DNA from: an uncultured Pseudomonadota bacterium
GTDB lineage: Bacteria; Pseudomonadota; Gammaproteobacteria; Burkholderiales; SG8-41
NCBI GenBank assembly: GCA_946885605.1
Contig: CAMPGR010000126.1
Span: 1-10,755, forward strand
Length of the DNA stretch: 10,755 nucleotides
Direction of reading: 5' to 3'
Shown here: positions 7,646 to 10,755 of the stretch, piece after piece
How positions within the stretch are numbered: position 1 is the first letter of the stretch
Layout: the number at the start of each line of letters is the position of its first letter
Position numbers and translations under genes: made by a program
The notes under the pieces: generated by a model
Seen by the model: only the letters and a program-made list of their open reading frames with translations
Told to the model about the DNA's origin: nothing
The model's database searches: none

Positions 7646-8853
7646 GATCTCGTACTCCCTGGCGCGCCACGCTTCTTCAGCATCCTGTCGTACAGCGCGA
7701 CGTAGTTCCCAACCATCGCTTGCATGCTGAAGTGGCGCTCGACGGTCAGACGGGCTTCGCTCCCCTGCCGCCGGCATTCCGCTTCGTTGTGGTAATAGAA
7801 CAGCAACGCCTCCGCGAGGGCCCGCGGATCCGCGCTCGGCACGAGGCGGCCGGTGCACCCGTCACGCACGAGCTCCGGGTTGCCGCCGACCGCCGTTGCG
7901 ACTACCGGCAGCCCGCTCGCCATGGCTTCGAGCACTGTGTTGGATATGCCTTCGCCCAGCGAGGGCAGAGCGAAGACGTCGAATCCGCGCATCAGCTCCG
8001 CCACATCGCTGCGCTCGCCGGCAAGCCAAACCGATTCGCCTACGCCGGCCTGCCGGAGCACATCGTTCACTTGTGAACGCAACGCCCCGTCTCCAGCCAT
8101 GACGAGCCGCACCGGTCGTCCCCCTGCCGGGATCATACTCGTCAGCATTACGAATGCCCGCGCGAGATTGAGGGGATCCTTCACCGCTTCCATGCGCCCG
8201 ACTGTACCGATTACGAACGCATCGGCCGACGCAAATCCCGCAATTGGCAACGGTTCGCGGCCGCCTCGTGCAGGACGAAAAGTCTCGGTATCTACACCGT
8301 TATGGAGATGGGTGATGCGCTCGGAAGGGACGCCGATACGCTCGCGAAGGTAGCACTCGAGCTCTCGAGAAAGAGCGACGTATTCATGCACGAAAGGCCT
8401 GAACATCGCTCGCCAGAATCGATACCAGCGATTGTTGCCGGTAAGGTCGCCCACATCCCGGCCGTGCTCCCCATGAATGCGCACCGGCACGCCGGCCGTG
8501 GCGGCCGTGAGCGCAGCTTCAACCGTCGGCAGGTTTCGGGTGTGCACGATGCGAGGGCGAAGCTCCTTAAGTAGCCGCCAGAGTTTGAGGTGCATGCTGA
8601 AACTGCGGCCCGGCGGCTTGTGGAGACTGTATACCGGGACGTCGGGCCGCTGGAGCCGATCCCTGAAATTCGAGTGGTCGGTGAGACAGATGATGGCGTG
8701 GCGATAGCGGTCGGCGGGAATCCGGTTGATGAGATTGACGAGACCATTTTCCAGTCCGCCTATATCGAGGCGATAAATGACGTGCGCGACCAGCGGCGCC
8801 GCGTTTTCGTCCGCGCGCGTCTCGTGCGTGCTCGACTCAATGGCGGCGCGCAC
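7630..8853 (-). CDS. GT4 glycosyltransferase, PEP-CTERM/EpsH1-associated (stp2 type, TIGR03088-like)
   Basis: A 407-residue GT-B fold retaining glycosyltransferase. The N-terminal region VAHVIYRLDIGGLENGLVN (22-40), with its GGLEN glycine-rich loop, and HTRNLPTVEAALTAA (104-118) are typical of the PEP-CTERM/EpsH1 sugar transferase family 2 that usually follows xrtA. The donor domain has HLHNGVDTETF (182-192), IGTVGRMEAVKDP (215-227), VMAGDGALR (251-259) and an intact E-x7-E pair, E301 and E309, in LGEGISNTVLEAMASG. The start is GTG at 8853, chosen because GAGGAGT lies seven bases upstream and no ATG exists between it and the conserved region; about 20 variable residues precede the first conserved strand. 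The gene overlaps the end of xrtA by 17 bases. It probably adds a sugar to the EPS repeat unit; specificity is unknown. Confidence 0.95.
   Translation of the reverse strand: MRAAIESSTHETRADENAAPLVAHVIYRLDIGGLENGLVNLINRIPADRYRHAIICLTDHSNFRDRLQRPDVPVYSLHKPPGRSFSMHLKLWRLLKELRPRIVHTRNLPTVEAALTAATAGVPVRIHGEHGRDVGDLTGNNRWYRFWRAMFRPFVHEYVALSRELECYLRERIGVPSERITHLHNGVDTETFRPARGGREPLPIAGFASADAFVIGTVGRMEAVKDPLNLARAFVMLTSMIPAGGRPVRLVMAGDGALRSQVNDVLRQAGVGESVWLAGERSDVAELMRGFDVFALPSLGEGISNTVLEAMASGLPVVATAVGGNPELVRDGCTGRLVPSADPRALAEALLFYYHNEAECRRQGSEARLTVERHFSMQAMVGNYVALYDRMLKKRGAPGSTRSCAES
7654..7660 (-). promoter_or_regulatory. Ribosome-binding site deciding a GTG start
   Basis: On the minus strand these bases read AGGGAGT, eight bases before the GTG at 7645. 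Together with the need for cysteine at residue 2, it fixes the start of the amidotransferase within the last codons of the upstream glycosyltransferase. Confidence 0.75.
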
Positions 8854-10450
8854 TTTCGAGACTCCTCGTGATCTCCGGCAAGAATGTGATTACGAACTCG
8901 CCTAGCGTCGTATTCGAAGCGCGTGGTGGTTCTTCCAACTTTGTAGACACGATCACTACGGCAGCATCGTCCGCCCGATCGAACAGCTTCGATTTCGCGA
9001 GCAGCAGTTTTGCCCAGTACGGATTCACCACGTAACGGCCGTCCACCCAGTACCAGCGCCAGACCAGCAGCTGCGACGATGCACCGCGCAGCCGCGTCTG
9101 CACGAGTGGCAGCTGCCGGCTGTCAGTATCCAGCGCGCGCCCGCTCTCTCCCACGTTTTGCCAGGAGCGGTCGTTGCTGGTCACGAGCATGTTCTGGGAC
9201 GTAATGAGCTGCGCGCCCTGCCGCTGGTTGTTGTAATAGCCGATATAGATTTCGACGGCCGAGTCCCCTCTTTCATAAGTCTGTCTCACCGATACACGAG
9301 GATTGACGTAGCGCGGCGCCCAGTCGCTCAGCGGGTGCGAAACCGCCTGCCAGCCGGCGGACGGTTGCGGCGCGTGGAGCGCTACGCGCGGCGGGACTTC
9401 TATGCGATCGATATGGGAGGCGATGACCGGCCAGGCCGCCACAATACCGACGATGACGAGTGTCGCGCCCAGAACATTGCCGAGCCGGAAATTCCGCATC
9501 AGTGGTGGCTGCGGTGGAGGCGCGGAAGGCACTCGAAGATCTTCGCGCCAGAACGAGCCGATCCAGAAGAGGAGCAGCATGACCACCCCGAAAAAGAGCC
9601 AGCCGTAGATGAGATGATCGATGCCCGCCGCGTACTTCATGTCGCTCAAATGCCCGATCATCACGATCATGTACGCGCGCAGCCAATTGGCAACGATGGG
9701 GACGACGACGGAAAGGAGCACGAAGATCGCACGCCGCACCAGGCTGCGGTACATGAGGTAGGCGTACAGGACTCCAAGCGTCAACGAAGCGATCAGGTAA
9801 CGCAGTCCGCTGCACGCTTCAACCACCGACCAGCTGCCGCTCGGGATCATGAAGTGCTGGCCTTCCCGGTACACCGGAATGCCGGTCAGCCTCAGTGCCG
9901 AGACGGTGAAGTCCGCGGTGTGCTCCATCAGAGGACGCTCCAGGAACTCTCCGAAAGGAACCGCAAAGAGCAGGTAGGCAAGCGGAAACGCCAGCACCCA
10001 GGCGACACGCGTGCCCAGTGCCGCCCATACAACGAGCGGGATCATCGTCGCTACTGCGAACTGCTGAACGACCCGCGCTTCCGCCAGCTCTCCAAGGAGC
10101 CACCCCAATCCAGCCAACACCAGAAGACCGACCGCGAGCACGCTCGGCGTTGCCGCGAGCGCCATAACGGCGTGGCGGCGGCGCCAGATCAGCCATGCGC
10201 TGATGGGCACAATGAGAAAGCCGTGGGCAAACGTTTCCGAGCGTATCCATATATGGACGACGGATGCGACCGTATCGCCATACCACGCGAGCATCCAGAA
10301 GAGCGTGCTCACAACGAGCGCTGTGGCTAACCACCAAGCGCGCGACGAACCGGTCGCGGCGAGAGGCTGCGCGCCCGGGACAACGGATAATGCCGCAGGC
10401 GGGTCCTTCGGCGGCGACTGCAAGGAACGGGAAAGCGCCGGCTCGGGCAT
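8837..10450 (-). CDS. xrtA: Exosortase A with fused C-terminal EpsI domain
   Basis: A 537-residue inner-membrane cysteine transpeptidase that recognises and cleaves PEP-CTERM sorting signals. Residues 1-36 are a Pro/Ser-rich cytoplasmic leader. Hydrophobic segments lie near 38-58, 73-90, 96-120, 130-146, 149-166, 217-234, 240-256 and 283-299, consistent with a polytopic exosortase core (EpsH family). The catalytic Cys is C213 in VVEACSGLRYL; the conserved Arg is R258 in NWLRAY; the His is probably H279 in DHLIYGW, with H267 nearby. After a Pro-rich linker (309-316) and another membrane segment (326-346), residues about 350-537 match the EpsI domain (DUF3485), with GYYNNQRQGAQL (404-415) and VWRWYWVDGRYVVNPYWAK (463-481). 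Exosortase-EpsI fusion is typical of XrtA. The start at 10450 is the only ATG that gives the short leader, 12 bases after the preceding stop; the ribosome-binding site is weak. No PEP-CTERM substrate is encoded in the window. Confidence 0.97.
   Translation of the reverse strand: MPEPALSRSLQSPPKDPPAALSVVPGAQPLAATGSSRAWWLATALVVSTLFWMLAWYGDTVASVVHIWIRSETFAHGFLIVPISAWLIWRRRHAVMALAATPSVLAVGLLVLAGLGWLLGELAEARVVQQFAVATMIPLVVWAALGTRVAWVLAFPLAYLLFAVPFGEFLERPLMEHTADFTVSALRLTGIPVYREGQHFMIPSGSWSVVEACSGLRYLIASLTLGVLYAYLMYRSLVRRAIFVLLSVVVPIVANWLRAYMIVMIGHLSDMKYAAGIDHLIYGWLFFGVVMLLLFWIGSFWREDLRVPSAPPPQPPLMRNFRLGNVLGATLVIVGIVAAWPVIASHIDRIEVPPRVALHAPQPSAGWQAVSHPLSDWAPRYVNPRVSVRQTYERGDSAVEIYIGYYNNQRQGAQLITSQNMLVTSNDRSWQNVGESGRALDTDSRQLPLVQTRLRGASSQLLVWRWYWVDGRYVVNPYWAKLLLAKSKLFDRADDAAVVIVSTKLEEPPRASNTTLGEFVITFLPEITRSLESARRH
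8861..8867 (-). promoter_or_regulatory. Ribosome-binding site deciding a GTG start
   Basis: On the minus strand these bases read GAGGAGT, seven bases before the GTG at 8853 and inside the last codons of xrtA. It supports the GTG as the start of the glycosyltransferase. Confidence 0.75.
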
Positions 10451-10462
10451 GCGGCGATCCGC

Positions 10463-10755
10463 CTAACCTACGCTCTTGACGATATGCGGGCCGATCAGAT
10501 TGGCCACGCGCAACGGCAAGCGCTGCCACAGCTTGATGAACAGGCTGTATTTCGGATTGAGGGGATTTACGTCCGGAATGTGCTTGCCGCGAATCAGCTT
10601 GTATTCGTAGTGCAGCAGTTGCGGCTCGAAACCCCAGTTCTTCTTGAAGTCGAACGAGCCCGTCCCGCGCTTGCTGCGCCCGTAATCGAAGACCCGTATT
10701 CCGCGTTCGCACGCGCGGCGCATGAGTTCCCAATACATGAAGTCGTTGCCCGCGA
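10463..10755 (-). CDS. FemAB-like protein, PEP-CTERM system-associated, C-terminal part (partial)
   Basis: The reading frame enters from the window edge and ends with TAG at 10463, giving about 96 C-terminal residues; the full family is roughly 350 residues. The visible peptide contains AGNDFMYWELMRRACERG, VFDYGRSKRGTGSFDFKKNW and GFEPQLLHYEYKL, marks of the FemAB-related GNAT-fold proteins found in XrtA/PEP-CTERM clusters (TIGR03019-like). FemAB proteins in other bacteria use aminoacyl-tRNA to attach amino acids to peptidoglycan precursors. What the PEP-CTERM-linked members modify is not established to my knowledge. It lies 12 bases upstream of xrtA on the same strand and so is in the same operon. 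The ATG at 10738 is internal, since conserved residues continue through it to the window edge. Confidence 0.9.
   Translation of the reverse strand, partial: AGNDFMYWELMRRACERGIRVFDYGRSKRGTGSFDFKKNWGFEPQLLHYEYKLIRGKHIPDVNPLNPKYSLFIKLWQRLPLRVANLIGPHIVKSVG

Noticed and set aside
6890..7705. Open frame of 271 codons on the plus strand
   Set aside because: Antisense to the glutaminase half of the amidotransferase; no motif is seen.
7646..7858. N-terminal extension of the amidotransferase by 71 residues
   Set aside because: The extension is out of frame within the upstream glycosyltransferase, has no homology, and would bury the catalytic cysteine that must be N-terminal.
8356..8369. Two CTCGAG palindromes two bases apart, looking like a small operator
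   Set aside because: They lie inside the coding sequence of a glycosyltransferase, encode ordinary residues, are not repeated elsewhere that I saw, and are expected by chance in GC-rich DNA.
9158..10330. Open frame of 390 codons on the plus strand
   Set aside because: Antisense to exosortase A; rich in Arg, His, Asp and Gln with no domain pattern, as expected for the reverse complement of membrane-segment codons.

Overview
This GC-rich window reads as part of one bacterial exopolysaccharide operon of the exosortase A (XrtA/EpsH) and PEP-CTERM type. Every real gene lies on the minus strand, so transcription runs from high to low coordinates. The gene set (FemAB-like protein, XrtA with a fused EpsI domain, amidotransferase, several GT4 glycosyltransferases) is typical of EPS-forming Gram-negative bacteria, above all betaproteobacteria. 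The phylum-level guess comes from gene content and codon composition, not from a marker gene.

Layout in transcription order: the C-terminal end of a PEP-CTERM-associated FemAB-like protein (10463-10755, cut by the window edge); exosortase A with a C-terminal EpsI domain (8837-10450); a GT4 glycosyltransferase of the 'stp2' type (7630-8853, GTG start); exosortase A-associated amidotransferase 1 (5720-7645, GTG start); a GT4 glycosyltransferase of the 'stp3' type (4492-5718); a further GT4 glycosyltransferase (3299-4513); a second asparagine-synthase-type amidotransferase (1365-3287); a GT4 glycosyltransferase of the 'stp1' type (124-1368); and the first 30 codons of an FAD/NAD-binding oxidoreductase (1-90, cut by the window edge).

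The genes are packed tightly. Junctions are +12, -17, -16, +1, -22, +11, -4 and +33 bases, so translational coupling is likely and there is no room for internal intergenic promoters or terminators. No promoter, terminator, RNA gene, mobile element, repeat array or CRISPR was seen, and no stretch above 33 bases lacks a gene.

Inferred joint role: the four glycosyltransferases build a lipid-linked or nascent polysaccharide repeat unit at the inner membrane. The two glutamine-dependent amidotransferases may amidate sugar acids or another carboxyl group of the polymer or its precursors. Membrane-bound XrtA processes PEP-CTERM proteins encoded elsewhere, whose export is tied to the polysaccharide. 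This is a known class of system. The less ordinary points are the two diverged amidotransferases in one operon, sequence differences at key positions among the paralogs, and a redox flavoenzyme at the downstream end.
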